Positions 7,766-17,001 of a stretch of 64,000 nucleotides of DNA are shown here, in pieces. The translations under genes and the position numbers were made by a program. Source of the stretch: Sphingobium ummariense RL-3. GTDB taxonomy: Bacteria; Pseudomonadota; Alphaproteobacteria; Sphingomonadales; Sphingomonadaceae. The stretch lies in NCBI RefSeq assembly GCF_000447205.1, contig NZ_AUWY01000116.1, positions 1-64,000 on the forward strand, read 5' to 3'. Under the pieces are notes generated by a model that was given only the letters and a program-made list of their open reading frames with translations, did not search any database and was not told the origin of the DNA. Positions within the stretch are counted from its first letter, which is position 1. Every line of letters starts with the position of its first letter.

Positions 7766-10700
7766 TCAGAAGCGGAACTTCGCGGCGACCGCATAACGGC
7801 GGCCCAACGCGTCGTAGGTCGACGGATAGACGTTGCCGCTGTTGTAGCTGGTCGAACCCAGCGTGTTGCCGACCACCTTGGGCTTGTTGTTCAGCATGTT
7901 CTGAACCGTCAGCGTGATGGTGATCTCGTCCGACACGTGGAAGCGGCCGGTCAGGTCGAAATAGTGCTCCGCCTTGATCTTGCGGAACTCGGGGTCGACC
8001 ATGCAGCCATCCGGATCGGCGCCGTTGGGATCGGTGCAGCCCGCGTCGATTGCCGCGGCCAGATCGTCCGCCAGCTGCTGGGGCTCGAAATTGACAGTGT
8101 CGATGTAGCGCCACAGCAGCGACAGGTCGAACTTCTCGAAGCCCAGCGTGGTACGCTGCGAGAACTGCCATTCCGGCTGGATCGACGCGCAGTTGACCGA
8201 GTAGTAGCCCACGCATTCGCGGTTCAGCGAGGCGGAGGTCGCCTGGAACTTCGAGCTGTTGGTCCAGTTGCCGATCAGGCTGAGCGACAGGTTGGCGAAG
8301 CCGATATCCTTCTGATAGTTCAGCGAGAAATCGACGCCATCGGTGCTGAGCTTGCCCAGGTTCGAGGTCACCAGCGACAGACCGGGGGTCGTCGCCGCTT
8401 CGCCGAACAGTTCGCCGGTCAGCGGGTTACGACGGATAACCGTACAGGACGGATCGGTCGCGCTGGCGGCGGTGATGTTGTCGAAGCAGGCCGAGATCGC
8501 ATCGCCCGGGGTGGGCGAGGTGATGGCGTCGGTGATCTTGATGTTGTAATAGTCGACCGTCGCCGAGAAGCCCGGCAGCGCGCTCGGCTGGAAGACCGCG
8601 CCGAGGGTCCAGCTGTTGGACTTTTCCGGGTTCAGGTTCAGGTTGCCGCCGCCGGTGTAGTTCACCTGGCCGGCCGGATCGTTGGTGATCGAGCCGATCG
8701 TGGTGGCAGGCGCGCCCTGGGCGATACAGACCGCCGCCAGATTGGCGTTGGTCACCGGCGCGGCGCCCGAGCAAGGGTCGACCGACAGGTTGGTGAGCAG
8801 CGTGTTCACCGGCGCGAACAGCTCCGCGATGTTGGGCGCGCGCACCGCACGCGCATAGTTGCCGCGGATCTTGAAGCCGTCGACCGGCGTCCAGCTGCCG
8901 CCCGCCTTCCAGGTGGTCGTCTTGTAGGACGGGTTGCTCGGCGCGTCGACGCTGTACTTGGAGTAACGGATGCCGGCTTCCACGGTCAGATCCTGGAAGA
9001 AGGGCTTGTCCTGCACCAGCGGCAGCACCAGTTCGCCGAAGGCTTCGTAGACGTCATAGCCGCCCGCGATGTTCGGCGCCGCACCGCCGGCGCCGCCGAG
9101 GTCACCCGACTGCGACAGCAGGTCCGATTCCTGCGATGCGGTGTACTTGCGATATTCGCCGCCGATCGCGAACGCCACCGCGTCGCTGGCCCAGGGCACC
9201 GCCCAGCCGAAATCGCCATTGATGGTCGCGTTGGCCTGCGCCAGCGAGGTCTTGGTGACGACCTGGCTGTTGGCGTTCAGGAATGCATTCATCTCCGGCG
9301 TGATCGAGCCGTCGGGGCCGAAGGCGTTCAGCGGGACGCAGCCGTTCGTTGTGTCCAGACACTCGGTGGTGCTGGTCGCCCGCAGAGCCTGGCGCACGCG
9401 CGAGTTCAGCCAGTAGCCCTGCTGGGTCTGGGTCTGCTCGCTCTCGCCATAGGCGCCCGACACATCCCAGCTGATGGTGTCGGTGATGCCGCCGCGGAAG
9501 CCCGCCTTATAATCGAAGAAGGTGGTGGTGAATTCCGAGATACGCGGCCCCAGCTCGGTCGCACGGCGCGAGAAAGCCGTGGTGACTTCGCGATAGTTCG
9601 GGTCGCTCGGATCGACTGCCGTCGCCGCGGCGGCGCACTGTGCCGGCGTGAGCAACGGAATGTAGGTGCCCGCCGCGATCTGAGCCGCGGTCGCGACGTT
9701 GCGCTGGCAGAAGGCGTTGCGCTGCGCGGTGGTGAGATAGGGATTGCTCAGCGGCACCTGGACGGCGATGCCGAACGCACCCGACGGCGCGATGATGGTC
9801 TTGACGGTGTTCTTCGAGAAGATGCCGCGGGTATAGGCCTCGACCGCGTCGCTGATCTCGTAGCGGGCCGCACCGAACATGTTGAAGCGCTCGAACGGCG
9901 TCTGGAAGATGTTGTACGGGTTGAAGTTGAAGGCGTCGAACGCCGTCGTCGGGCGGAAGGCAGTGCCGTCGGCGGTGATCTGGCGGGTACCGTTGCCGGT
10001 CGCCGTGCCCGAGGGGTTGGTGTTCGAGAAACGCGACGGAGTGGACGTGCCCGAACCGCCGATGGCGCCGCTGTAGGAATCGACCTGGTCGTTCGAGAAG
10101 CTGCGCGATCCCTGATAGACCGGGTCCGACTGCTGGTAGCCCACGGCGAACACCGCGTTACCGCGACCGTCGTCGAAGTTCGCGCCGATCGTGATGTCGG
10201 CGCGGACATAGTTGCCGTCGCCGTCTTCGGTGATCTGGTTCGAGACGTTCGCTTCGAAGCCGGCGAAGTCGGAACGGGTGATGAAGTTCACCACGCCCGA
10301 AATGGCGTCCGCACCATAGGTGGTGGACGCGCCGCCGGTCAGCACGTCGACGCGCTCGACCAAGGCAACCGGGATGTTGTTGAGGTCGAAACGGCCGTTC
10401 AGTTCGGCGGGGACCAGGCGGTCGCCGTCCAGCAGGACGATGTTGCGGTTCGAACCCAGGCCACGCAGGTTGACGAAGGACGCGCCGCCATTGCCGTTGT
10501 TCACGGCCGAGCCGATGCTGGGAACGATGCCCGGGATTTCACGCAGAATGTCTTCCGCGGTGTTGTTCTGCTTCAGTTCGATCTGGTCGGCGGTGGTCGC
10601 CGTCACCGGGGTCGAACGGGCGAGGTTCGGGTTCTTGATGAGCGAGCCGGTCACCACGATGGTGTCGGCGCTCTCAGCCTCGGCAGCCTGCGGCGCGTCC

Positions 10701-10792
10701 TGCGCGAACGCAGCCGTTGCAGCCAGCGACACGCTCAGAATCGCAGGCGCGACGCCGGCACGCAGAAGTGCCCTTTTGGAAAATGTCTTCAC
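7766..10792 (-). CDS. TonB-dependent outer-membrane receptor
   Basis: TonB-dependent receptors are 22-strand outer-membrane barrels that take up scarce or bulky substrates using energy passed from the inner membrane by TonB. The product (about 1008 residues) has a signal peptide ending ATAAFAQ, a TonB box-like DTIVVTGSLI segment, and a plug domain with VNLRGLGSNRNIVLLDGDR and GASTTYGADAISGVVNF. A long barrel ends in the C-terminal aromatic RYAVAAKFRF. I place the start at GTG 10792, with AAGGGA 7 bases upstream and the signal peptide directly after it. The upstream ATG at 10837 would add 15 unneeded residues. Substrate is not predictable. The gene stands alone, with a strong terminator and about 400 bases of AT-richer upstream DNA. 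Confidence 0.93.
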   Translation of the reverse strand: MKTFSKRALLRAGVAPAILSVSLAATAAFAQDAPQAAEAESADTIVVTGSLIKNPNLARSTPVTATTADQIELKQNNTAEDILREIPGIVPSIGSAVNNGNGGASFVNLRGLGSNRNIVLLDGDRLVPAELNGRFDLNNIPVALVERVDVLTGGASTTYGADAISGVVNFITRSDFAGFEANVSNQITEDGDGNYVRADITIGANFDDGRGNAVFAVGYQQSDPVYQGSRSFSNDQVDSYSGAIGGSGTSTPSRFSNTNPSGTATGNGTRQITADGTAFRPTTAFDAFNFNPYNIFQTPFERFNMFGAARYEISDAVEAYTRGIFSKNTVKTIIAPSGAFGIAVQVPLSNPYLTTAQRNAFCQRNVATAAQIAAGTYIPLLTPAQCAAAATAVDPSDPNYREVTTAFSRRATELGPRISEFTTTFFDYKAGFRGGITDTISWDVSGAYGESEQTQTQQGYWLNSRVRQALRATSTTECLDTTNGCVPLNAFGPDGSITPEMNAFLNANSQVVTKTSLAQANATINGDFGWAVPWASDAVAFAIGGEYRKYTASQESDLLSQSGDLGGAGGAAPNIAGGYDVYEAFGELVLPLVQDKPFFQDLTVEAGIRYSKYSVDAPSNPSYKTTTWKAGGSWTPVDGFKIRGNYARAVRAPNIAELFAPVNTLLTNLSVDPCSGAAPVTNANLAAVCIAQGAPATTIGSITNDPAGQVNYTGGGNLNLNPEKSNSWTLGAVFQPSALPGFSATVDYYNIKITDAITSPTPGDAISACFDNITAASATDPSCTVIRRNPLTGELFGEAATTPGLSLVTSNLGKLSTDGVDFSLNYQKDIGFANLSLSLIGNWTNSSKFQATSASLNRECVGYYSVNCASIQPEWQFSQRTTLGFEKFDLSLLWRYIDTVNFEPQQLADDLAAAIDAGCTDPNGADPDGCMVDPEFRKIKAEHYFDLTGRFHVSDEITITLTVQNMLNNKPKVVGNTLGSTSYNSGNVYPSTYDALGRRYAVAAKFRF

Positions 10793-11193
10793 TGTCCAGT
10801 CCCTTGCTCTGGAGTTCGGCAGATGACCTGCCTTCACATATGTACCTGCAAGGGGATGAAAGTGCCCGACAGCGACCCCCCTGCACGGATGGGCGAAACC
10901 TGCGTTGGGAGGAAGGCCGTGTAAAGCGTGTATAGGCGCCCGAAACGCCGCCGTTCGCTTTTGAACAGCGCTGTATCAAAAATGCAACAACACTGCGGTA
11001 GACGAATATCTCGACTGTAAAGCAAGATAATTTCCCATAATCGCGGGAGCATGTATAAATCATGCTGCGTAGCAGCGAGGGCTGACAGAATATGGCCTTG
11101 GACGGCCCCTCTCATCGTCCGAAGGCAATAGTTGACGGGCCAGCCCCACCGGGTGCAAGCCAAGGGCATCACGCGCTGATCGGGGAACCATCC
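10793..11193. promoter_or_regulatory. Divergent intergenic region with two adjacent palindromes
   Basis: This 400-base region separates the TonB receptor gene (minus) from a secreted-protein gene (plus) and is AT-richer than its surroundings. It holds two inverted repeats side by side: AGCATG (11048-11053) and CATGCT (11061-11066) around TATAAAT, then GCTGC (11064-11068) and GCAGC (11072-11076) around GTA. They overlap by three bases. They may be an operator or a transcript structure. I could not assign promoter elements with confidence and see no gene here. Confidence 0.4.
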
Positions 11194-11736
11194 ATGAAAA
11201 TGCCGCACATCCTGTTGCTCGCGATTCCGCTGTGCCTGGCCGCGCCGGGCGCCAGCGCGCCGCGCAAGCAGCAGCCAAGGCCCCAGATCCTGGACGACCT
11301 GCTCCAGTGCCGGACGGTCACGGACGATGCGCAGCGGCTGGCCTGTTTCGACCGTCAGGTGGCGGCGATCGAAACCGCTTCGCAGCGCGACGAGGTCGTC
11401 GTGCTGGACAAGACGGAGCTGGGCAAGACGCGCAAGACCCTGTTCGGCTTCTCCTTTCCCAAGCTGCCCTTCCTGGGCGGCGGCGATGACGAGGAGGAGA
11501 AGGAGAAGGAGGCCGAAGGCTATTCCCAGATTGAATCGACCATCGCCTCGGTCCGCAGCCTGGGCTACGGCAAATGGGAGATCCGGCTGGAAGATGGCGC
11601 GCAGTGGGTGACGACCGAAGCCGTCACCTTCCGCGAACCCAAGCCGGGCATGAAGATCGAGATCAAGCGCGCGTCGATGGGCAGCTTCATGGGCAGGATA
11701 GAGGGGCGCGCCGTCCGCATGAAGCGCATCGGCTGA
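11194..11736 (+). CDS. Secreted protein of unknown function
   Basis: I do not recognise a named family. The 180-residue product starts with a signal peptide (MKMPHILLLAIPLCLAAPGA). Next comes a motif LLQCRTVTDDAQRLACFD at about residues 35-52, of the CxxxxDDxxRLxCxD type that occurs near the N terminus of many small exported proteobacterial proteins. A lysine/aromatic stretch, an acidic run DDEEEKEKEAEG and a C-terminal beta-rich part (WEIRLEDGAQWVTTEAVTF) follow. The C-terminal part resembles a small OB- or SH3-like barrel, by inference only. ATG 11194 has GGGGA upstream and begins the signal peptide. An earlier in-frame ATG at 11092 would precede it with non-signal sequence. It converges on the M23 peptidase gene. 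Confidence 0.75.
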   Translation: MKMPHILLLAIPLCLAAPGASAPRKQQPRPQILDDLLQCRTVTDDAQRLACFDRQVAAIETASQRDEVVVLDKTELGKTRKTLFGFSFPKLPFLGGGDDEEEKEKEAEGYSQIESTIASVRSLGYGKWEIRLEDGAQWVTTEAVTFREPKPGMKIEIKRASMGSFMGRIEGRAVRMKRIG

Positions 11737-11769
11737 TCGCGCGAACGGCGGCGAGCGCGTCGCGGGCGC

Positions 11770-12600
11770 CTACCGCGCCTGCGACATCGGCCCCGCGATC
11801 AGCATCGGGTCGATCCGCGCCTCGTTCCATTTCATGCCCCAGTGGAGATGGGGCCCCGTCGCGCGCCCGGTGGCGCCGATGGCGCCTATGCGTTGCCCTT
11901 GGGCCACAGTGTCGCCGACCTTCACGTCGATCCGCGACAGATGGAGGAAGGCGCTGTTGAGGCCATGGCCATGGTCGATCATCAGCAGATTGCCTTCCAG
12001 GGTGAAGGGGTGGTCCGCCGCCAGGATCACCACCCCATCGGCCGGCGCCACCACCGGCTCGCCCGTCGCGCCGGCGACATCGACCCCGCCATGATAGGCG
12101 CCGGGCTGCCCCCGATAGATGCGCTGCGAGCCGAACAGGCCGGAAATGCGGCCCCGGCGCGGCCAGATGAAGCGCTGCCGCCATCCCTGCGCGGCCGTCG
12201 TCTTCGCCCGGGCGGCCGCGATCTGCTCCAGCTCGGGCCTGCGCAGCGCGAGGAAGGCCTCGCTGCTCCTGGTCGGCCGCAGCGGCGCATCGACCCGCTC
12301 GATCCGCCAGTCGCGCGGCGCGACGGTCAGCGGCCGGTCGATCAGCCGCCCATCGGCCAGCCGCGCGACCAATCGGGATTGCGGCGGCGCGTCACGGTCG
12401 AAGGCGATTAGGAAGCGGCCGTCCGCACCCATCGCGACGGGCTGGCCGTCGAGCCGAAGGTCGACCGTGCCCGGCGGCGCGGTGCCCAGCATGGTCGCGC
12501 CCTGGCCCGGCGCGCCGGAAAGCTGAAACGCGGACGGCTGGGCCGGCGTTGCCGCCACCGGCAGCAGCGCCAGCATCAGGGCGGCCAGCCGTCCCTTCAA
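11770..12600 (-). CDS. M23 family (LytM-type) peptidoglycan endopeptidase
   Basis: M23 metallopeptidases cut peptide cross-links in the cell wall, or act as inactive LytM activators of amidases. The 276-residue protein has a signal peptide and a beta-rich N-terminal half. The LytM domain at about residues 165-265 shows YHGGVDVAG with the first zinc ligands, LMIDHGHG, and the HLHW motif in GPHLHWGMKW, so the zinc site looks intact. The best start is TTG at 12600, overlapping the DUF2093 stop codon as TTGA and giving a signal peptide with a basic n-region (LKGRLAALMLALLPVAA). An internal ATG at 12576 is the alternative. It is the last gene of an xseA-DUF2093-M23 unit. Confidence 0.88.
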   Translation of the reverse strand: MKGRLAALMLALLPVAATPAQPSAFQLSGAPGQGATMLGTAPPGTVDLRLDGQPVAMGADGRFLIAFDRDAPPQSRLVARLADGRLIDRPLTVAPRDWRIERVDAPLRPTRSSEAFLALRRPELEQIAAARAKTTAAQGWRQRFIWPRRGRISGLFGSQRIYRGQPGAYHGGVDVAGATGEPVVAPADGVVILAADHPFTLEGNLLMIDHGHGLNSAFLHLSRIDVKVGDTVAQGQRIGAIGATGRATGPHLHWGMKWNEARIDPMLIAGPMSQAR

Positions 12601-12806
12601 AGCGTGCCGGCCTCCCGCTCCGCCTGTGCCGACGCCTCTGCGCTGGCATAGGGTTCCTGCCGGGCGATGCTCCAGTAGCGCAGCTCCTCCAGCGCGATCT
12701 TCGCGCCCGTCACCGCGCAGACGACATGGTCGCCCGCCTGCAACACGCGGAAGCTGTAGGGCATATAATGCAGCCGGGCGGGGCGATCGCGGTTGGACAT
12801 CAGCAT
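12597..12806 (-). CDS. DUF2093 domain-containing small protein
   Basis: The 69-residue protein matches the DUF2093 pattern of short alphaproteobacterial proteins: ARLHYMPYSFRVLQAGDHVVCAVTG followed by IALEELRYWSIARQEPY. Function is unknown. The segment ALEELRYWS is typical. Start candidates are ATG 12806 and ATG 12800; GGAAAG lies upstream of both. It sits 31 bases after xseA and overlaps the M23 gene, so all three are probably read from one transcript. Confidence 0.82.
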   Translation of the reverse strand: MLMSNRDRPARLHYMPYSFRVLQAGDHVVCAVTGAKIALEELRYWSIARQEPYASAEASAQAEREAGTL

Positions 12807-12837
12807 GGCGACAGGGGCTTTCCATCGGGTCTGGGCA

Positions 12838-14340
12838 TCAGGAAAACAGGTCCTGCTGCCGGGTCTCGCCCTCGCCGCGCGGCTTGCGGGCGGGGCGCTG
12901 AGGGGAAGATAGGCCGGTTGGGCCGTCCGGCTCAAGGGGGGCGCCCTCCACGGTCGCGCCGACCGCCCCGTCCCTGAAGTGCAGAACGACCTGCCCGGCG
13001 GCGCGCGCGTCGGCCACGCCCTTCACCACATGCTCGCCCGCCATCACGCGGGCAAAGCCGCGCTGCAACGGCCTGTCCGGATCGAGCGAGACGAACAGGC
13101 GCGACAACCGGTCGAAGGCGGTGGCGCGGTCGGCATGGACGCGGGCCAGATAGTCCGGACGGAGTTGCAGCCGCTCGACCCGCTCCCGCGCGCGGCCCAG
13201 CGCCTGCCTTAGCAAGGCAGGCCGCAGCGCCCCGCCCGCCTGCCCCAGATGGGCGCGGGCTTCGGCGACCCGATGGCGCAGTCCGCCCGCCAGTGCATCC
13301 GACAGCTGGTCCAGCCGCTGCCGCTGGGGCGCGAGCAGCGTGTCGGGCGTCGGCATCAGCCGCGCCTGCATCTCCAGCCGCTCGCGCGCCTGCGCGGCGC
13401 CGCGCCGCACGGACCGGTCCATGCGCAGCCCCTGTTCCTTCAGCATGGCGACCAGTTCCGCGCGCACCGGCACGGCCATCTCGGCCGCGGCGGTGGGCGT
13501 GGGCGCGCGCATGTCGGCCGCATGGTCGCACAGCGTCGTGTCGGTCTCATGCCCCACGGCGGAAATCGTCGGGATGGTGCATTCCGCGACCGCCCGGACC
13601 ACGATCTCCTCGTTGAAGCTCCACAGATCCTCGATCGACCCGCCGCCGCGCGCGACGATCACCAGGTCCGGACGGGGCAGCGGGCCGTCCGCCGGCATCG
13701 CCGAAAAGCCGCGCACCGCGCGCGCCACCTGCGCCGCCGCGCCCTCGCCCTGCACCAGCACCGGCCAAAGCAGCACATTGGTAGGGCAGCGGTCGGCCAG
13801 CCGGTGCAATATGTCCCGGATCACCGCCCCCGTCGGCGACGTCACGACGCCGATGGTGCGCGGCAGGAAGGGCAGCCGCCGCTTGCGCGCGGGATCGAAC
13901 AGCCCCTCGGCGGCGAGCTTCGCCTTCAGCTTCTCCAGCAACGCCATCAGCGCGCCTTCGCCGGCCAGCTCCATCCGATCGATCACGATCTGATATTTGG
14001 ACCGGCCGGGATAGGTGGTGAGCTTGCCGGTGGCGATCACCTCCACCCCGTCCTGCGCCGCGAAGGCCAGGCGGGCGGCCCCGCCCTTCCACATCACCCC
14101 GTCGATGACGGCATTGTCGTCCTTGAGGCAGAGATAGAGATGGCCGGACGCCGCACGCTTGAACCCGGATATCTCGCCGCGCAGCCGGACATGGCCGAAC
14201 CGGTCCTCGACCGTGCGCTTCAGCCGGGCCGACAATTCGCTGACCGACAGCGGCGGCGCGTTGTCCCCTGCCCGTTCCTCCGCTAACAGGCGCCCCGAAC
14301 CATCAAATTCCGCATCATATTCCGGGGACATGGGCGTCAT
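12838..14340 (-). CDS. xseA: Exodeoxyribonuclease VII large subunit
   Basis: XseA with XseB forms exonuclease VII, which degrades single-stranded DNA from both ends during repair. The 500-residue protein has an N-terminal OB domain ([24 protein letters not shown]) and the catalytic block [38 protein letters not shown], and [26 protein letters not shown] (written here in part). A long coiled-coil C-terminal half follows. Of three nearby ATGs (14346, 14340, 14331), 14340 has AGAAGG at six bases spacing and is preferred. That start codon shares the palindrome CATG with the purD start on the other strand. No xseB is visible nearby. Confidence 0.94.
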   Translation of the reverse strand: MTPMSPEYDAEFDGSGRLLAEERAGDNAPPLSVSELSARLKRTVEDRFGHVRLRGEISGFKRAASGHLYLCLKDDNAVIDGVMWKGGAARLAFAAQDGVEVIATGKLTTYPGRSKYQIVIDRMELAGEGALMALLEKLKAKLAAEGLFDPARKRRLPFLPRTIGVVTSPTGAVIRDILHRLADRCPTNVLLWPVLVQGEGAAAQVARAVRGFSAMPADGPLPRPDLVIVARGGGSIEDLWSFNEEIVVRAVAECTIPTISAVGHETDTTLCDHAADMRAPTPTAAAEMAVPVRAELVAMLKEQGLRMDRSVRRGAAQARERLEMQARLMPTPDTLLAPQRQRLDQLSDALAGGLRHRVAEARAHLGQAGGALRPALLRQALGRARERVERLQLRPDYLARVHADRATAFDRLSRLFVSLDPDRPLQRGFARVMAGEHVVKGVADARAAGQVVLHFRDGAVGATVEGAPLEPDGPTGLSSPQRPARKPRGEGETRQQDLFS

Positions 14341-15616
14341 GAACATCCTTCTGCTTGGCGGCGGCGGCCGCGAACATGCGCTGGCGTGGAAGCTGGCGCA
14401 ATCGCCGCTGTGCAAGGCGCTCTATGCCGCGCCCGGCAATCCCGGCATAGCCCAGCATGCGGCGCTGGTCGACCTTGATGCGGCGGATCACCGCGCGGTG
14501 GTCGACTTCTGCATCCGCCATTCGATCGGACTTGTCGTGATCGGGCCGGAGGCGCCGCTGGTCGATGGACTGGCCGACAATCTGCGCGCTACGGGCACGC
14601 CGGTCTTCGGCCCCGGCAAGCGGGCGGCCCAGCTGGAAGGGTCCAAGGGCTTCACCAAGGACCTGTGCAGGCGCGCCAACATCCCCACCGCGCGCTACGA
14701 GCGCGTGACCAGCAAGGACGGCGCGATCGCGGCACTGCCCGATTTCGGGTTGCCCGTCGTCATCAAGGCGGACGGGCTGGCCGCGGGCAAGGGCGTCATC
14801 ATCGCCCAGACGCGGGAAGAGGCGCTCGATGCGCTCGACACCATGTTCTCCGGTGCCTTCGGCGCGGCCGGGGAGGAAGTGGTGCTGGAGGAATTTATGA
14901 CCGGCGAGGAAGCGAGCTTCTTCGCGCTGACCGACGGCACAGCGATCCTGCCCTTCGGCTCCGCGCAGGACCACAAGCGCGTCGGCGACGGCGACACCGG
15001 GCCCAATACGGGGGGCATGGGCGCCTACAGCCCCGCGCGCGTCCTGACGCCCGCGCTGGAGGCGGAAGTGATCGACCGCATCGTGCGACCGACGGTCGAA
15101 ACGCTGGCGGCCGAGGGGATGCCCTATTCGGGCGTGCTCTATGCCGGCCTGATGCTGACGGACGAAGGGCCCAAGCTGATCGAATATAATGCCCGCTTCG
15201 GCGACCCCGAATGCCAGGTGCTGATGATGCGCTTCGACGGCGATCTCGCCGCGCTGCTGCTCGCCGTCGCACAGGGCCGGCTGGCGGAGCAGGGCCCGGT
15301 GACGCTCGCCGATCGCACAGCGCTCACCATTGTCATGGCAGCGAAGGGCTATCCCGGCACGCCCGAAAAGGGCGGCTCGATCGAGGGCATCGCCGCAGCC
15401 GAGGCGGAAGGCGCCCGCGTCTTCCACGCCGGCACGGCGGAGAAAGGCGGCAGGATTGTCGCGAATGGCGGCCGCGTGCTGAACGTCACCGCGACCGGCG
15501 ACAGCGTGGGCGAGGCGCAGGCGGCCGCCTATCGTGCGGTGGATGCCATCGACTTCCCCACCGGCTTCTGCCGCCGCGACATCGGATGGCGGGAAGTGGC
15601 CCGAGAAGCGCAATAG
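14339..15616 (+). CDS. purD: Phosphoribosylamine--glycine ligase
   Basis: PurD joins glycine to phosphoribosylamine with ATP in the second step of purine synthesis. The 425-residue product is full length: N-terminal [19 protein letters not shown], the ATP-grasp core with [11 protein letters not shown] and [18 protein letters not shown], then [13 protein letters not shown] and the metal-binding [13 protein letters not shown]. An in-frame ATG at 14330 would leave no room for the GGGG ribosome-binding site, so 14339 is chosen. It is divergent from xseA with overlapping start codons. Confidence 0.96.
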   Translation: MNILLLGGGGREHALAWKLAQSPLCKALYAAPGNPGIAQHAALVDLDAADHRAVVDFCIRHSIGLVVIGPEAPLVDGLADNLRATGTPVFGPGKRAAQLEGSKGFTKDLCRRANIPTARYERVTSKDGAIAALPDFGLPVVIKADGLAAGKGVIIAQTREEALDALDTMFSGAFGAAGEEVVLEEFMTGEEASFFALTDGTAILPFGSAQDHKRVGDGDTGPNTGGMGAYSPARVLTPALEAEVIDRIVRPTVETLAAEGMPYSGVLYAGLMLTDEGPKLIEYNARFGDPECQVLMMRFDGDLAALLLAVAQGRLAEQGPVTLADRTALTIVMAAKGYPGTPEKGGSIEGIAAAEAEGARVFHAGTAEKGGRIVANGGRVLNVTATGDSVGEAQAAAYRAVDAIDFPTGFCRRDIGWREVAREAQ

Positions 15617-15691
15617 AGCCGAATAGCGGCCCTTGCCCCGCCGCCCGATCCGTCCCTAAATAGGCCCACACAATAGGGAGGACGCAGAGCG

Positions 15692-16267
15692 ATGCAGGAA
15701 TTCTTCATGGACTATGGCCTGTGGCTGCTGATCGGCCTGCTGGTCGTGATCGGCGCCATCTTCCTGCTTTCGGGGCGGCAGAAGAAAGGCGAATCCATTT
15801 CCGTCGAGAGCGTGGCGGATGCGCCGCAGTTCCTGGCCGGCGAGCCCGCGGCGCTCGTCACGACGTCGCCTCCGCCGCCGCCGGTCGAACCGGTTTCTGC
15901 GGTCTCCCCTTCGCCCGTCCTGCCGGATGAAGCGCCCGCCGCGCCGACGGCCGCGCCCGAAGAGCCCGTTCCGGCTCCGGCGGCAGAACCGATCCCGGCC
16001 TCTCCGTCGATCGCCGCGCCCGCCACGGAGGGCGACGACCTGCTGCGGATGAAGGGCGTGGGGCCCAAGCTCAAGGCCCAGCTCACGGCGCTCGGCGTCA
16101 CCAGCTTCGCCCAGATCGCCGCCTGGACCGATGAGGACATCGCGGCCGTCGACGCAAAGCTCGGCAATTTCCGCGGCCGCCCCGTCCGCGACCAGTGGGT
16201 CGACCAGGCGAAATATCTGGCGGCCGGCGACATTGCCGGGTTCGAGGCGAAATACGGGAAGCTTTAG
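15692..16267 (+). CDS. Membrane-anchored helix-hairpin-helix protein
   Basis: The 191-residue protein has one N-terminal transmembrane helix (residues about 7-26, LWLLIGLLVVIGAIFLL) and a linker of some 90 residues rich in Pro, Ala and Glu. A C-terminal helix-hairpin-helix domain follows: RMKGVGPKLKAQLTALGVTS, then FAQIAAWTDEDIAAVDAKLG. Such domains occur at the C terminus of NuoE-like and other small proteins and often bind DNA or protein, but no specific role can be given. ATG 15692 has an excellent GGGAGGA nine bases upstream. Its TAG stop adjoins the IS5 remnant, so the IS probably landed just beyond the gene without damaging it. Confidence 0.82.
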   Translation: MQEFFMDYGLWLLIGLLVVIGAIFLLSGRQKKGESISVESVADAPQFLAGEPAALVTTSPPPPPVEPVSAVSPSPVLPDEAPAAPTAAPEEPVPAPAAEPIPASPSIAAPATEGDDLLRMKGVGPKLKAQLTALGVTSFAQIAAWTDEDIAAVDAKLGNFRGRPVRDQWVDQAKYLAAGDIAGFEAKYGKL

Positions 16268-16595
16268 GCTGTAGTCGATTTACCTATTTGATCCAAAAGC
16301 ATGATGCTGGCGCGTTTGACGAAGCCGAGAAAGTTGGCGGCGAGTTTGTCGTAGCGAATAGCGATGCGACGGCACTGCTTGAACTTGGCGAAGAAGCCTT
16401 CGATGCCCCATCGCTGTTTGTGGGCGAAGCGATCATATGGATGCTGATATTTGCGATGGCGGCGGGGCGGGACGACCGGCTCGCCGCCTTGCTCGTAGAT
16501 GAGGCCGTACAGACAGTCGGCGTCATAAGCACGGTCAGCGAGGACCTTGCCGGCCGGGGTGCCGCGGATCAGATCGCATGCGGGCGCCATGTCCA
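16264..16595 (-). mobile_element. IS5-family transposase, C-terminal fragment
   Basis: About 110 C-terminal residues of an IS5-type DDE transposase are present, beginning near DMAPACDLIRGTPAGKV and including LADRAYDADCL, the region of the second catalytic Asp. HKQRWGIEGFFAKFKQ carries the terminal Glu, followed by FLGFVKRASIMLL. The N-terminal half and one end of the element are missing. The intact end begins GGCTGTAGTCGATTTACC at 16267 and abuts TTA, which supplies the TAA stop. Because the other end merges directly into a Fic-family fragment, the element has been truncated by deletion or recombination. It cannot move on its own. Confidence 0.85.
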
Positions 16596-16834
16596 TTCCG
16601 CTGGCCAAGGCCAAGCTGCTCAACCGTCTTCGCGGCCAGATCAACCCGCGACAGAAGAAGGCCCTGCTTCGCATGTTCGCTGAAGGCCCGCATGGCTTCA
16701 AAGGCGGCCTCAGCGCGGCAAACTACCGGATCATTACCGGCGCCGCACCAGCAACTACCACTCGCGATCTCGCCGCACTGGTCGAGTTGGGAGCCCTTCG
16801 CAGGAAGGGGGAGCTGAAGCACAGGCCGCCTTAG
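16593..16834 (+). pseudogene. Fic family protein, C-terminal remnant
   Basis: The plus-strand frame after the IS junction reads LLNRLRGQINPRQKKALLRM, then GPHGFKGGLSAANYRIITG, ATTTRDLAALVELGALRRKG. This is the winged-helix tail found in Fic-domain proteins, which AMPylate or otherwise modify target proteins and often belong to toxin-antitoxin or regulatory systems. The catalytic Fic core (HPFxxGNGR-type motif) is absent upstream, where the IS5 fragment begins. The last residues (KHRPP, stop) also depart from the usual KHTRY ending, suggesting a second lesion. It is a remnant, not a working gene. Region 16835-17001 holds nothing I can recognise. Confidence 0.6.
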
Positions 16835-17001
16835 CAAAGAGTAGGGCTTTGGCCCAGCACGTCGGCAAATCGTGCTTGACGAGAATGGCCGAACGAGATT
16901 TCAGGCACCTCGGGTGGACCAAAAATCCGGGCGGGAATGGACATCAAGCGCCACGACAAGGGCAGATTTGGAATGGCGACCCCCTCGTGAAGCGCGACGA
17001 T

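Noticed and set aside
7640..10924. A plus-strand open frame of about 1094 codons opposite the TonB receptor
   Set aside because: Repetitive Arg/Val/Asp-rich translation without motifs; the receptor on the minus strand has signal peptide, plug and barrel.
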